DNA from: Planctomycetota bacterium
GTDB taxonomy: Bacteria > Planctomycetota > UBA1135 > GCA-002686595
Length of the DNA: 64,000 bases
Reading direction: 5' to 3'
Assembly: GCA_002683825.1 (NCBI GenBank)
Contig: NYUD01000064.1
Coordinates: 1 to 64,000 of the forward strand
Position numbers and translations under genes: made by a program. Shown in pieces: positions 9,402 to 18,471 of this stretch; positions within the stretch are counted from its first letter, which is position 1, and each line of letters begins with the position of its first letter. Under the pieces are notes generated by a model, which was given only the letters and a program-made list of their open reading frames with translations, was not told the DNA's origin and searched no databases.

Positions 9402-10583
9402 CTAGGCCGCGCGTCGCTTGCGGGCGCGCCAATCGGCGAGTGCTCGAATGACCCGGGCCTGCTCCGCCTCGGAGAGCGCGGGATAGATCGGCAGTGCGAT
9501 CGAGCGCTCGGCATGGGCCTTCGCGTTGGAGAATTCGCAGCCACCGCCCCGTGACTGAAACCAGGGGGAGAGGGGCAGGGCATGGGCCGGCTCGCCGGTG
9601 TGCACGCCGCGCTCGCAGAGGAAGCGCAGCAGCGCCCCGCGCTCGTCCGCATGGGCGCGCACGCAGAAGCGTCCGTAGGCGTGTTCCTGATCGGACACTC
9701 CGGGCTGGAGGAACTCGAAGTCGCGCAGCTCGGCCATGTAACGCATCGCGATCTCGCGTCGCGCAGAAAGGAATTCGGGTAGCTTCTTGAGCTGGCTCGC
9801 GCCGAGCGCGGCCTGCAGCTCGCTCATGCGGTAGTTGAAACCCAACTCGCAAGGCCCTCCGGGAGTGTCCCCCCTGGAAGCGAAGTCTTCCGCGACCTCC
9901 GGGTCGATGCCGTGGGAACGGAGCCGGCAGAGCCTTTCGGCGAGGGCCCCGTCGGAGGTCAGGATCGCTCCCCCCTCGCCGGTCGTGATGTGCTGGTCGG
10001 GGTGGAACGATAGGATCGTCGCACGCACGCCGGGGTGCTCCCCGACCCGATACCAAAGACCGTCCACCCGATAGCGTGCTCCGAAGGCAAAGGCCCCGTC
10101 CTCGATCAGCTCGAAGTCGTGGCGGCTGCGCAGGGCGAGGAGCCATTCCATGTCACAGGGCAACCCGTTGCAGTGCACGGCCGTGACGACGTGCGGAACC
10201 GAGCCCCTCGAAAGCCGCTCCTCCAACCGGGCCGTGTCGAGGTTGGCGGTGCGCGCGTCGATGTCGACGAATTCCACCTCACCTCCACACACCTGCGCGG
10301 ACAGGGCGGCCGCAGCCGGAGCGTTGGCGGCGATCATCACGGTGCGCCCGACCCCCACCCCCAGGGCGTGGTAGAGCGCGTGCCGGGCCGCACTGCCGCT
10401 CGATACGGCCACCGCATGGGAGGCGCCGCTCTCCTTGCACAGACCCTTTTCGAAACGGCGAACCCCAGGACCGTCGCTCAGCAGCTCGCCCCGGAGCACC
10501 TCGACGACGGCATCGATGTCGTCCTGATCCACGAAGGCCCTCGAGGCGGCGAGGGGGCGTTGGTCGGGTTCGGGGAAAGCCAC
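9402..10583 (-). CDS. DegT/DnrJ/EryC1/StrS-family protein with Gln at the PLP-lysine position
   Basis: This 393-residue fold-type-I protein has the full length and motif order of sugar aminotransferases: SSGSAARHALYHAL, FELIEDGAFAFGARY, the SFHP..HITTGEGGAI segment near residues 193-208, LGFNYRMSELQAALG and LPIYPALSE. Normally the segment reads SFHPxKxITTGEGG, and the Lys forms the Schiff base with PLP. Here codon 197 (9993-9995, complement) is CAG, so Lys is replaced by Gln. The EDAAHA-type PLP loop also reads EDGAFA. Transaminase activity is therefore doubtful. A dehydratase-like, regulatory or dead enzyme is possible. No other nucleotide-sugar gene lies nearby. Confidence 0.85.
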   Translation of the reverse strand: MAFPEPDQRPLAASRAFVDQDDIDAVVEVLRGELLSDGPGVRRFEKGLCKESGASHAVAVSSGSAARHALYHALGVGVGRTVMIAANAPAAAALSAQVCGGEVEFVDIDARTANLDTARLEERLSRGSVPHVVTAVHCNGLPCDMEWLLALRSRHDFELIEDGAFAFGARYRVDGLWYRVGEHPGVRATILSFHPDQHITTGEGGAILTSDGALAERLCRLRSHGIDPEVAEDFASRGDTPGGPCELGFNYRMSELQAALGASQLKKLPEFLSARREIAMRYMAELRDFEFLQPGVSDQEHAYGRFCVRAHADERGALLRFLCERGVHTGEPAHALPLSPWFQSRGGGCEFSNAKAHAERSIALPIYPALSEAEQARVIRALADWRARKRRAA

Positions 10584-10635
10584 GGCTCTCCCTGCTTCGG
10601 CATTCCGGAGGTCGGGCTGGAGTGTTCAGACCCCC

Positions 10636-11400
10636 TCAGGGACTCTTCAGGAGCAAACTGCAGCACGTGACTCCACCCTCGGCCTTGGCCAGCTCGCCCG
10701 CGGGGACGCAAACCACGCGCAGGCCGGCGGATTCCAGACGCTCGCGCGTGCGGGGAAAGGCCTCGGCCACAATCACGCTGTTTTCCACGAACACGGCGTT
10801 GGCTGCGAAGGGTTCGGTGGGGTCGATCTCGACGATTCTCGCGGCCCCGAAGAGGGCCCCATCGACCCACCCGGGATGGACGAGCAGGGATTCCTCCCCC
10901 AGGACCGAGACGGCGGACTTCAGGTGCAAGCAGTCCCCGAGCGGGACGCCCTCGACGGTGTAGCCATGGGGCGCCAGGTGTTCGGCGAGGGCCCCCACGC
11001 CACCGCCATCCGTGCGCGAGCCCAGGCCGACAAAGACACGTTTCCCGAAAACCAAGATATCCCCGCCGTCGAGCGTGGCGGGCGGCTCGATCCGGACCAC
11101 CTTGCGGTAGTTCTGAAGGACCTCTGCGATCGAGTCCACCTCGGGGCGCCGCGACCGGGCTCCAGGTCGTGTCAGCACGGCGATCTCATCGAAAACGCAG
11201 GCCGTGTCTTCGACGAACACCGAGTCCGCCAGCTCCGGCTCCTCTTCCAGGGAGAGAATCTCGCAGCCGAGTCCCGAGAGGGCCCCTACGTATCGGCGGT
11301 GTTCCTCTCGCGCCATTTCGAGATCGATCGGCTCCCGGGCGACGTGCGTGCGTTCTCCTGAAGCGATGGAGCGGGGAACCTCTCGAACGATGGCCAGCAT
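10636..11400 (-). CDS. N(G),N(G)-dimethylarginine dimethylaminohydrolase (dimethylargininase)
   Basis: This 254-residue amidinotransferase-fold enzyme would hydrolyse methylated arginines to citrulline and methylamines. SVFVEDTACVF, PATLDGGDILVFGKRVFVGL and GDCLHLKSAVSVLG (catalytic His) match the family. The near-C-terminal Cys-Cys in GGVTCCSLLL provides the nucleophile. I started at the ATG at 11400 (MLAIVREVPRSI), where the conserved fold begins. The frame upstream to 11628 has no family similarity. Arginine deiminase relatives are the main alternative, but size and motifs favour DDAH. Confidence 0.9.
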   Translation of the reverse strand: MLAIVREVPRSIASGERTHVAREPIDLEMAREEHRRYVGALSGLGCEILSLEEEPELADSVFVEDTACVFDEIAVLTRPGARSRRPEVDSIAEVLQNYRKVVRIEPPATLDGGDILVFGKRVFVGLGSRTDGGGVGALAEHLAPHGYTVEGVPLGDCLHLKSAVSVLGEESLLVHPGWVDGALFGAARIVEIDPTEPFAANAVFVENSVIVAEAFPRTRERLESAGLRVVCVPAGELAKAEGGVTCCSLLLKSP

Positions 11401-11652
11401 GGAAAAAAGGGTACGGCGGCTCGTCGGGAAGCTGCAGAGGAAACGAGAATAGAAGTCGAACCCAAAAAAAACCGAAGGGAGTCCGAAGAAGCAGCCCCGT
11501 GGGTCGTAAGCGGAGCCATGACATTGCGAGTCAGCTCCAAGGCCCCGCACCACGAACCGCTGCCGTACTTGCGCCACCGTCACTCGCGCTGGTTTTCCGT
11601 CTGGGTCGCCATGCAGAGGCGCATCCACAGCTGGATGGAACGGTCCGGTAGC

Positions 11653-13338
11653 TCAGCGGGGTTCGCCGGTCCCCCGTCGGAGATTCCAATCCCGATTCGC
11701 GGAAAGAACCCCGAACGACTCGTTGAGACCATCCGGCCAGCGAACGACCACCTCGGCTTCCCTCGCAGCACCTAGCCCGATGTGAACCGCGAGGTCGCTG
11801 GCCGCGAGATAGCTGTAGGCACTTCGGACGGCCCGGGTGAGCGTTCGATCGCCAAAGCGGACGGTCAGGACGGCTCCGATCGCGTCCGCGCCGACGCCGT
11901 CGACCGCGCGCAGGCGCATCCACGCCCCGCGCCGGGGAGAGCGGTTCAGGAAAAGATGGGCCGGTCCGTCCTTGTTGACGACCAGGATGTCCAGACCACC
12001 ATCGCCTTCGACGTCACCGAACACGGCTGCACGGCTGGTGGCGATGAGGAGTTCGCGGGTCCCCCCGCGGGGCAGAACCTCCTCGAAAAAGAGGCCCTCG
12101 CCCGTGCCGCGGAACAACAGGTTGGGTTCGGCCAGCGGATCGTCGCCCCAGGACTCGGCGCGCAGGGCGACGCGCCCGTTGGCCAGGTAGAGATCGACCA
12201 CGCCGTCGTTGTCGAGGTCGCAGAAGCCTACACCGAAACGGGTGAAGGACCGGGTCGCGCCCTTGATGCCCGCCGCGGCGGTTCGATCGACGAAGTGCGT
12301 ACGCCGGTTCAGGAACAGGGAATCCGGCTCGTCGTCGAGGTTCACGACCATGAGATCCTCGTCCCCATCGTCATCGAGATCGCAGATTCCCACGCCCATT
12401 CCGGCCTTGATGCGCCCGTCCATGTCCGCCCCGCAGCCGAAGGCCACGGCCCGATCTTCAAAGACGAGTTCCTCCTTCTGGATCCACAACTGATCGAGGT
12501 TGCCGTCGTTCGCCACGAAGACATCCGGGCGACCGTCCATGTCGAAGTCGGAGCAAGCGACGCCCAGGCCGTTACCGAAGGTTCTCAGCAACCCGGCGGC
12601 GGCGGAGACGTTCTCGAAAGTAGCATCGCCACGGTTGCGGTACAGCGTGTCGGGCGAGGGATGGTCGTAGGCCCTCGGCCCGCAGTAGGTCTCGCCCAGC
12701 GCCTGGACGTAACAGACGCGCTCGCCCCCCACCGACCAGAAGAGGTAGTTGACGACGAACAGATCGAGATCGCCGTCGCGGTCGGGATCGAAGAAGGCGG
12801 CGCTCGTGCTCCAGAGCTTCTCGCCCGTACCGCTCTCCTGAGTGACATCCTCGAAGCGTCCCCCGCCGGCGTTCTCGAACAGCGCGTTCTCGGCCAGGTT
12901 GGTCACGTACAGGTCGACGTCACCGTCGCCATCGAAGTCCCCCACCGCCGCGCCCATCCCGTAGCCCTTGTCGGAGGCACCGCCGGCGCCCACGACGTCT
13001 GTGAATCGGCCCTTGCCGTCGTTGACGAAGAGTCGATTGCCCGGCCCCTCTTCACGTGGAACGATGCTGCCCGACTGGACGAGATAGGCGTCCAGATCGC
13101 CGTCGCCCTCCAGGTCGAAGAGCGCGCCGCCCCCGCCGATGATCTCGGGGTAGAGAAAGCGCGTCTCGTGGCCGGAATCGTGTTGAAAGACGAGCCCGCG
13201 CTGGACGGCCCGCTCTTCGAACCAGGACGCCTCGCCCGCCGCTTCGTTCGACTCTTCGAGCACCCTCGCCCCGTCCCCCGCCGGGGCACAGGCGACGACC
13301 GAGGAGGCGCAGAGAAGGGCCGCACGCAGCTCAACCAT
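11653..13338 (-). CDS. CRTAC1-family FG-GAP/VCBS protein with ASPIC-UnbV domain, probable lipoprotein
   Basis: This exported beta-propeller protein of about 561 residues contains many calcium-binding-like Dx(D/N)xDG repeats (DFDGDGDVDLYV, DPDRDGDLDLFV, DFDMDGRPDVFV, DLDDDGDEDLMV). It ends in an ASPIC/UnbV domain (GVGADAIGAVLTVRFGDRT). I prefer the ATG at 13338 because GGAG precedes it and it overlaps the TPR gene by 8 bp, which suggests translational coupling. A GTG at 13359 is the alternative. The hydrophobic leader ends in SVVAC, a plausible lipobox. The biochemical function of this family is not known. Confidence 0.88.
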   Translation of the reverse strand: MVELRAALLCASSVVACAPAGDGARVLEESNEAAGEASWFEERAVQRGLVFQHDSGHETRFLYPEIIGGGGALFDLEGDGDLDAYLVQSGSIVPREEGPGNRLFVNDGKGRFTDVVGAGGASDKGYGMGAAVGDFDGDGDVDLYVTNLAENALFENAGGGRFEDVTQESGTGEKLWSTSAAFFDPDRDGDLDLFVVNYLFWSVGGERVCYVQALGETYCGPRAYDHPSPDTLYRNRGDATFENVSAAAGLLRTFGNGLGVACSDFDMDGRPDVFVANDGNLDQLWIQKEELVFEDRAVAFGCGADMDGRIKAGMGVGICDLDDDGDEDLMVVNLDDEPDSLFLNRRTHFVDRTAAAGIKGATRSFTRFGVGFCDLDNDGVVDLYLANGRVALRAESWGDDPLAEPNLLFRGTGEGLFFEEVLPRGGTRELLIATSRAAVFGDVEGDGGLDILVVNKDGPAHLFLNRSPRRGAWMRLRAVDGVGADAIGAVLTVRFGDRTLTRAVRSAYSYLAASDLAVHIGLGAAREAEVVVRWPDGLNESFGVLSANRDWNLRRGTGEPR

Positions 13339-14710
13339 CGCGTCCGGGCTCCGTTTCACCGGCCAGGCGCCGGCGCAACGCCTCCCCTCCCGGATCCAGC
13401 TCGGGAGCCCGTTCGAGGATACGCCGCGCCTCGTCCGCTCGGCCCAGCGCGACGAGGGCCTCGGCCAGGCCCGTGCAGGCGGAGGCTCGCTGCGCCCCCA
13501 ACCGGATCAATCTCTCGAACGTCCCCTGCGCATCCGTCCAGCGCTCGAGCCGAAGTTGGGTACGGGCGATGCGCAGCAAGAGCTCGTCGTCGCGTTCGTC
13601 GAAGCGAACGATCCGCTGCCACGACTCGAGCGCGTCCGCGTCGCGTCCCGCACGCGCTTCGAGATCTCCCTTTTGCCTCCAGGCGTCGAGGTCGAGCCCG
13701 TCGATCTCGAGAATGCGCGTCAAGACCTCCAGGGCTTGGGGAAGCTCGTTCGCCCCTCGATGCAGCGCGGCCAGCACGCGCAGAAGGACGATGCTGTCCG
13801 CATCCTTTTCCAAGGCCGTGGCGATGGTCTGCCTGGCCAAACCGCCACGCCCCAGCCCGTTGTATCCCGACGCGAGGTAGGCGTAGGCATTGGGATCGCG
13901 CGGGTTCTCCCGGACGAAGGGCTCCATCACGTCGACGACACCCTGGTAATCTCGCGTGAGAAGTCGTTCGAGAGCCAGTTCCATGGGCGTCTTCCTGCGC
14001 AGGGAGCGGATCTCGCGTTGCCACGGGTCGCCGCCCATGGAACCGATTCGCTCCCAGGGCACGTGCAAGGCCCGGGCCTCGGCCAGGCGACCGGCTTCGA
14101 AGTAAGCCGAGCGCAAGAGCTTTCGAACCAGGGGAGCGCCGGGTTTCACTTTCAGGGCGCTCTCGAGGGTTTCGACGGCCTCTTCCCCTTCGCCGCGCTG
14201 CAACTGGACGCGGGCCAGTCCGCTCCAGCCGCCGAGGTGCTTGGGGTCGGCTTCCAGGGCTTTACGGAACGAGTGCTCGGCGGCCTCGAATTCGTTCAGG
14301 TCGAAGCGATAGCTTCCCAGGCGCCAGTGCGCCGGGGCGTATCCGTCCTCGAGCTCGACGCAACGCGCCATCGCCTCCGCCGCTTGCTCGCGCAGGCCGG
14401 CGGAGGACAGGGCGATCCCCAGGCGATACCAGAGCTCGGGAGCGGATCGACGCTCGATGGCCTCCCGATAGCATTCCGCAGCGAGTCCCAGGTAGTCGTT
14501 CGATTCATAGAGCAGCCCCAGACGCTTCCATGACTCGGCCCCATCCGGATCTCCTCGAAGCTCCGCCACGGCCAGCTCGATGCGCCGCGCCAGAGCGGGC
14601 TCGAGCGCGGCGAGGTCGACCGAAGGAATGGACTTCTCACCTCCCTCGCCCGCGCACGCGCCGAGCAGAAGCCACAGGCAAACCGCGAACATCGGGGACG
14701 GCCTTTGCAT
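13331..14710 (-). CDS. TPR-repeat lipoprotein
   Basis: This 459-residue protein has a lipoprotein signal (MFAVCLWLLLGACAGEGG, lipobox LGAC). Tandem tetratricopeptide repeats then run through almost the whole length (for example SWKRLGLLYESNDYLGLAAE, LWYRLGIALSSAGLREQAAE, AYLASGYNGLGRGGLARQ). The ATG at 14710 was chosen because it gives a clean lipoprotein signal. It sits between two CRTAC1-family genes and overlaps the downstream one by 8 bp, so the three probably work as an envelope-associated unit. The partner and role are unknown. Confidence 0.88.
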   Translation of the reverse strand: MQRPSPMFAVCLWLLLGACAGEGGEKSIPSVDLAALEPALARRIELAVAELRGDPDGAESWKRLGLLYESNDYLGLAAECYREAIERRSAPELWYRLGIALSSAGLREQAAEAMARCVELEDGYAPAHWRLGSYRFDLNEFEAAEHSFRKALEADPKHLGGWSGLARVQLQRGEGEEAVETLESALKVKPGAPLVRKLLRSAYFEAGRLAEARALHVPWERIGSMGGDPWQREIRSLRRKTPMELALERLLTRDYQGVVDVMEPFVRENPRDPNAYAYLASGYNGLGRGGLARQTIATALEKDADSIVLLRVLAALHRGANELPQALEVLTRILEIDGLDLDAWRQKGDLEARAGRDADALESWQRIVRFDERDDELLLRIARTQLRLERWTDAQGTFERLIRLGAQRASACTGLAEALVALGRADEARRILERAPELDPGGEALRRRLAGETEPGRDG

Positions 14711-14750
14711 CGATGCAGCGGATCTTAGCCTCGTCGATCTGCCCCGGGAG

Positions 14751-16925
14751 CTAGTTCCCGGACGAGAAACGAAATCCTTCGAGGGGAAGAACCTCGAACG
14801 TGCTCTCGCCTTCGGTGATACGCAGGTAGGAATCGAGGGGCACCTCCTCGAACACATCCCGGCCCTTCTTTCCCGGCCAGCTCACGACCAGACGCTCGAT
14901 GGCCAGAGCCGCCCCCAGGCCGATCTCCAGATGCAGCGGCGACCCACCGAAGCTGCTGACCGACCCGACGGCGCGATGGATCTCCCGCGTACCGGAGGCA
15001 TCGCGAACCCCTACCAGGACCCGCGCGCCGACGCCGGTTCGATTGGAACGCACACCGACCAGCTTCAAGTGGAGAAAACGATTGGTGTTTCCGGGATTCT
15101 CGAAGAGCGCGTTGTGAAAACGGTCCCCCAGATAGAACCCGCCCAGCTGGTGGTAGATGTCCTGATCTCCATCCTGATCCAGATCCGCAAAGGCGACGCC
15201 ATGGCCTTTTTGAAGGTGCCCGAATCCGCCGGAAGTGGTCACATCCTCGAAGGTCTCCCCGCCCGCGTTGCGCAGCATGACGTTGGGCATGATCGATTCG
15301 AGTTGCGGGTCGCCCGTCGTCAGATACAGGTCCAGAAAACCGTCATTGTCGAGATCGCCGAAGTTGGCCCCCATGGGAAGAATGAAGCGGTCCAGACCCA
15401 CCTCCCTGGCCACGTCCCGGAAGCTCGCCCCTTCGTTTCGATAAAGGCGCGGTCGCGGGGAAGATCGTTCCTTCCCGAGAGCTTCGGCACAGACGTCGGC
15501 GATGCTGCCCTCGTAGGAGGCCACGAAGAGGTCCAGCCAGCCGTCGTTGTCGCGGTCGAAGAACCACGTGGCGAAGCTGCGGCCGTCGGGTTCTTCGACT
15601 TCAAGCTCGGGCCCTACGTCGTGAAACCGCGCCCCACCATCGTTTCGAAAGAGACGGTTCTTCCCGAAGTTCGAGAGGTACAGGTCCAGGTCCCCGTCGT
15701 TGTCGTAGTCGCCCGCGGTGAGCGCCTTGCAGTAGCGATCGTTCGTGACGCCGGCGCTCGCTGCAACATCCTCGAAGGTTCCATCTCCCCGTCCTTGAAA
15801 AAGCTGGGAGGGAAAGTCCTGGCGTGGATCGGCCTCCCGAAGGGACTCGTTGCCGATGAACAGATCGAGCACGCCGTCGTCGTCGAAGTCGCCGAAGACG
15901 GCCGCCTGGGTCGGTCGCGCCGGCTCCGCGACGCCGGCGGCCCGCGAGACGTCGTGAAAGCGCCCCTCGCGGTTCTGGAGCAAGCTGTTGCGGATCCCCC
16001 CATCGACCCCCAACCACGCGCCGCGCAGAACCAGGACATCCACGTCTCCGTCGGCATCGTAGTCCGCCGTGATGACGTTGAAACCGCCGAGTTGATCGCT
16101 CGTTCCGAAGGCGACGGAAGCCTCTTCGAAGCCGGCGGCGCCCGCGTTCAAGAAGAGCCGCAACTCCTCCTCCGGATCGTAGGACGAGGTCAAGATGTCC
16201 AGTCGAGCGTCACCGTCGAAGTCTTCGATCGCGACACCGCCGCAAAGGCTGAAGGCGTCGACCCCGAGATCCGGTGCGACGTCCCTGAAGCGTGCGAACT
16301 CACGCTCGGACTCGAAGGCGGAGGGTGGTATGACGAGGTTTTCGGGCACTCCCCCGGGGTATTCCCCCAGCGCCATCGCGAGCACGTTGACCAGCCAGCG
16401 AACCTTGAGGTTCGTCGGCTTGCTCTCCAGAAAGCGCAGTAGATGGGAGCTGGCCTTGCGGGCCGGATCGGGGGCCGCATGGACGCCGCCGCCTGCCAGC
16501 GGGAAGATGCAGCACTCGGCGTTGTGGCGCCGAACGCAGTTTTCCACCTCCGCCAAACGCATCCAGGCGATCCCCAGGCGGCGGTGCAATCCGGCGACGG
16601 CGGGCCCGTCGGCGGGCGTCCCTGCAAGGAGCGACTCGAGGAGCTCGATCGCCTCTTCCACCTCGCCCTCCCGCAAGAGCCTTTCGGCGAGCCGGCTCTC
16701 CAGCTTGCGACGTTCGGACACCGAAAGGCCCGGGGCCGCAAGTTGAGCGCGCAAGCGCTCCGCAGCGCTGAGCCCGATCCAGTCGTTCCCGCTTCTCTCG
16801 AGCCTCTCGGCGATCTCCAGGAACTCCGCCCGCTGGGATCGCCACGGATTCTCGGACGAGGGTCCATCGCTCCCGCAGCTCGACAGGACCGAGACGGAGA
16901 GGAGCAGGAGGGAGCGGGCGGTCAT
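14751..16925 (-). CDS. CRTAC1-family FG-GAP/VCBS protein with N-terminal helical region, lipoprotein
   Basis: The 724-residue protein starts MTARSLLLLSVSVLSSCGSD (lipobox LSSC). A TPR-like helical region of about 170 residues follows, including a Cys-rich stretch (ENCVRRHNAECCIFPL). An FG-GAP/VCBS propeller comes next, with acidic loops such as DFDGDARLDILT, DYDADGDVDVLV, DYDNDGDLDLYL and DLDQDGDQDIYH. The C-terminus is ASPIC/UnbV-like (GVGARVLVGVRD). It is the first gene of the CRTAC1-TPR-CRTAC1 trio and is 40 bp from the TPR gene. Divergent from it, across 269 bp, is the selenoprotein peroxiredoxin operon. Confidence 0.88.
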   Translation of the reverse strand: MTARSLLLLSVSVLSSCGSDGPSSENPWRSQRAEFLEIAERLERSGNDWIGLSAAERLRAQLAAPGLSVSERRKLESRLAERLLREGEVEEAIELLESLLAGTPADGPAVAGLHRRLGIAWMRLAEVENCVRRHNAECCIFPLAGGGVHAAPDPARKASSHLLRFLESKPTNLKVRWLVNVLAMALGEYPGGVPENLVIPPSAFESEREFARFRDVAPDLGVDAFSLCGGVAIEDFDGDARLDILTSSYDPEEELRLFLNAGAAGFEEASVAFGTSDQLGGFNVITADYDADGDVDVLVLRGAWLGVDGGIRNSLLQNREGRFHDVSRAAGVAEPARPTQAAVFGDFDDDGVLDLFIGNESLREADPRQDFPSQLFQGRGDGTFEDVAASAGVTNDRYCKALTAGDYDNDGDLDLYLSNFGKNRLFRNDGGARFHDVGPELEVEEPDGRSFATWFFDRDNDGWLDLFVASYEGSIADVCAEALGKERSSPRPRLYRNEGASFRDVAREVGLDRFILPMGANFGDLDNDGFLDLYLTTGDPQLESIMPNVMLRNAGGETFEDVTTSGGFGHLQKGHGVAFADLDQDGDQDIYHQLGGFYLGDRFHNALFENPGNTNRFLHLKLVGVRSNRTGVGARVLVGVRDASGTREIHRAVGSVSSFGGSPLHLEIGLGAALAIERLVVSWPGKKGRDVFEEVPLDSYLRITEGESTFEVLPLEGFRFSSGN

Positions 16926-17194
16926 GGGACGTCCACAACCCTAACCGCTCTTCACCGGCGGAAGTAGCCCGTCGGACGTCGAACTCCCGACACCGAATGT
17001 GGATCGGACGCCTTCTGCTAACGCACCGTTTTCGAGTGCCCGCAGGCATTCCCGAGCCGAGCTCGATCGCGCCGCCCAGGGCTGGAATTCAAAACCGCGA
17101 CACGGCGCGGAGCGCACCTGGGGAACTTGGCCGAAGGAACCCGGAGTCCACCCGGAAGGCCCGTGGTAGGCTTCGCGCTTCCCCGCGCCCCATC

Positions 17195-17719
17195 ATGAAA
17201 AAACAACTCGCCCCGGCTCTACTCACCCCCTTGCTGCTGGCCTTTCCAACCATGCAACAAGAAAAGGCCGCCACCTTTCCCAGGATCGACAAGCCCGCGC
17301 CGACCTTCCGCCTCAACCATCACGAGGGGGAGCTCGCCTCGATCGGCGGCGCTCAGAAGACCTGGAGCGTCCTGGCCTTCTTCCCGAAGGCCATGACGCC
17401 CGGGTGAACACTCGAAGTTTGTTCCCTGCGGGACGCAGCGGAAGAATTCGAGGAGCTCGGTGTCAAGGTGTACGGTGTCAGCCTGGACAGCGTCTATGAC
17501 CTTTCGATCTTCGCGGAGGAACAGGAGCTGAACTTCCGGCTCCTGTCCGACCCCGATGGAAGCGCCGCGAAGAAGTACGGCGTGCTCGACGGCAAGTACG
17601 CCAGTCGCGTCACCTTCGTCCTCGATGAAAAAGGGATCCTGCGCCACGTCGAAACCAAGGTGAACGTCAGGTCGCATGGCGACGATCTCGTCTCGCATGT
17701 CAAACGGCTCCGCGACTGA
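17195..17719 (+). CDS. Selenocysteine-containing BCP-type peroxiredoxin, exported
   Basis: The frame runs from ATG 17195 to the stop at 17719 (174 residues) if the in-frame TGA at 17405-17407 is read as selenocysteine. That codon sits exactly at the peroxidatic Cys of the AhpC/TSA-BCP motif: FFPKAMTPG-TGA-TLEVCSLRD, where relatives have TPGCT. Coding similarity continues unbroken after it (VYGVSLDSVYDLSIFAEEQ, FRLLSDPDGSAAKKYGV, VTFVLDEKGILRHV). A resolving Cys lies five residues after the Sec, as in BCP. Residues 1-20 look like a Sec signal peptide. A SECIS-like hairpin follows the TGA. A TGC-to-TGA error or pseudogene is the alternative. Confidence 0.85.
17405..17452 (+). promoter_or_regulatory. 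UGA recoding site with bacterial SECIS-like hairpin
   Basis: After the TGA (17405-17407), CTGC (17426-17429) pairs with GCAG (17435-17438) around a GGGAC loop whose first G lies 23 nt past the TGA. The stem continues through a C-C mismatch to 17422-17424 with 17440-17442. CTCGAA (17411-17416) pairs perfectly with TTCGAG (17447-17452), closing the structure. An apical loop opening with G at this distance is what SelB-dependent bacterial SECIS elements show. The pairing was done by eye. Confidence 0.7.
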
Positions 17720-17726
17720 CGATCCG

Positions 17727-18458
17727 ATGAAGACCGTACGCACGAGACCGGATCTGTCGACGGCGCCTTCTTCACGACCCAATGGGCCCTTGACCGGGGT
17801 CCAGAAGCTCGCACTTTCGGTCGGCTTTTTCTGCTTTCGTGCCTACATGCTGCTCGTCCGCCTGACGAGCCGCATCGACACGCAAGAGCTGAACGGCCTG
17901 TGGGGCCGGGCCCGAGGGGGCCGGAACACGATCAGCGCCATCCTGCACCAGGACGTGATCATCAGCGCCTTCCTCTACCGCGGACACCGCATCGTCTCGA
18001 TGGTCTCCACCAGCCAGGACGGCGATCGCATCACCCGGGTCGCGCGCAAGCTGGGGCACGAGGTGGTACGCGGCTCGGGAGCGCAGCGGGGCCGACGCGC
18101 GCTGGCCGAGATGATCGACTACCTGGACTCCCAGAAGGGCGTCGTCGCGGCACTGACGGTGGACGGCTCACGCGGTCCCGCCAACGTTTGTAAACGCGGC
18201 ACCCTGCTGCTCGCCCAGCAGACGGGGACGCCCATCATCCCGATCCGTACCTGGGCCCGCCGTCACCTGTCCCTTCGCACCTGGGACCGGACCATGATCC
18301 CGCTGCCCTTCAACCGCATCGTCGCGCTGGCCGGCGACCCCATCTTCCTGGATCGCGACCTGCACCCCGACGAGATGGAGGAAGCCCGGCTGCGGGTCGA
18401 GAGCGAGCTACAACGCCTCACGGATCTCGCCCGAGTACGCGCCGGGTCCAGGGGCTAG
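17727..18458 (+). CDS. DUF374 lysophospholipid-acyltransferase-like protein
   Basis: This protein of about 243 residues belongs to the DUF374 branch of the LPLAT acyltransferase fold. It has a hydrophobic N-terminal segment (LALSVGFFCFRAYMLLVRL) and the conserved run GHRIVSMVSTSQDGDRITRV. It also has GHEVVRGSGAQRG and the glycine-rich VDGSRGPANVCKRGTLLLAQ. Such proteins act at the cytoplasmic membrane face and are linked to lipid A or phospholipid acylation. The ATG at 17727 was chosen because it lies 7 bp after the peroxiredoxin stop, which marks an operon. The acyl acceptor is unknown. Confidence 0.85.
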   Translation: MKTVRTRPDLSTAPSSRPNGPLTGVQKLALSVGFFCFRAYMLLVRLTSRIDTQELNGLWGRARGGRNTISAILHQDVIISAFLYRGHRIVSMVSTSQDGDRITRVARKLGHEVVRGSGAQRGRRALAEMIDYLDSQKGVVAALTVDGSRGPANVCKRGTLLLAQQTGTPIIPIRTWARRHLSLRTWDRTMIPLPFNRIVALAGDPIFLDRDLHPDEMEEARLRVESELQRLTDLARVRAGSRG

Positions 18459-18471
18459 GCCCCCTTCAGAC

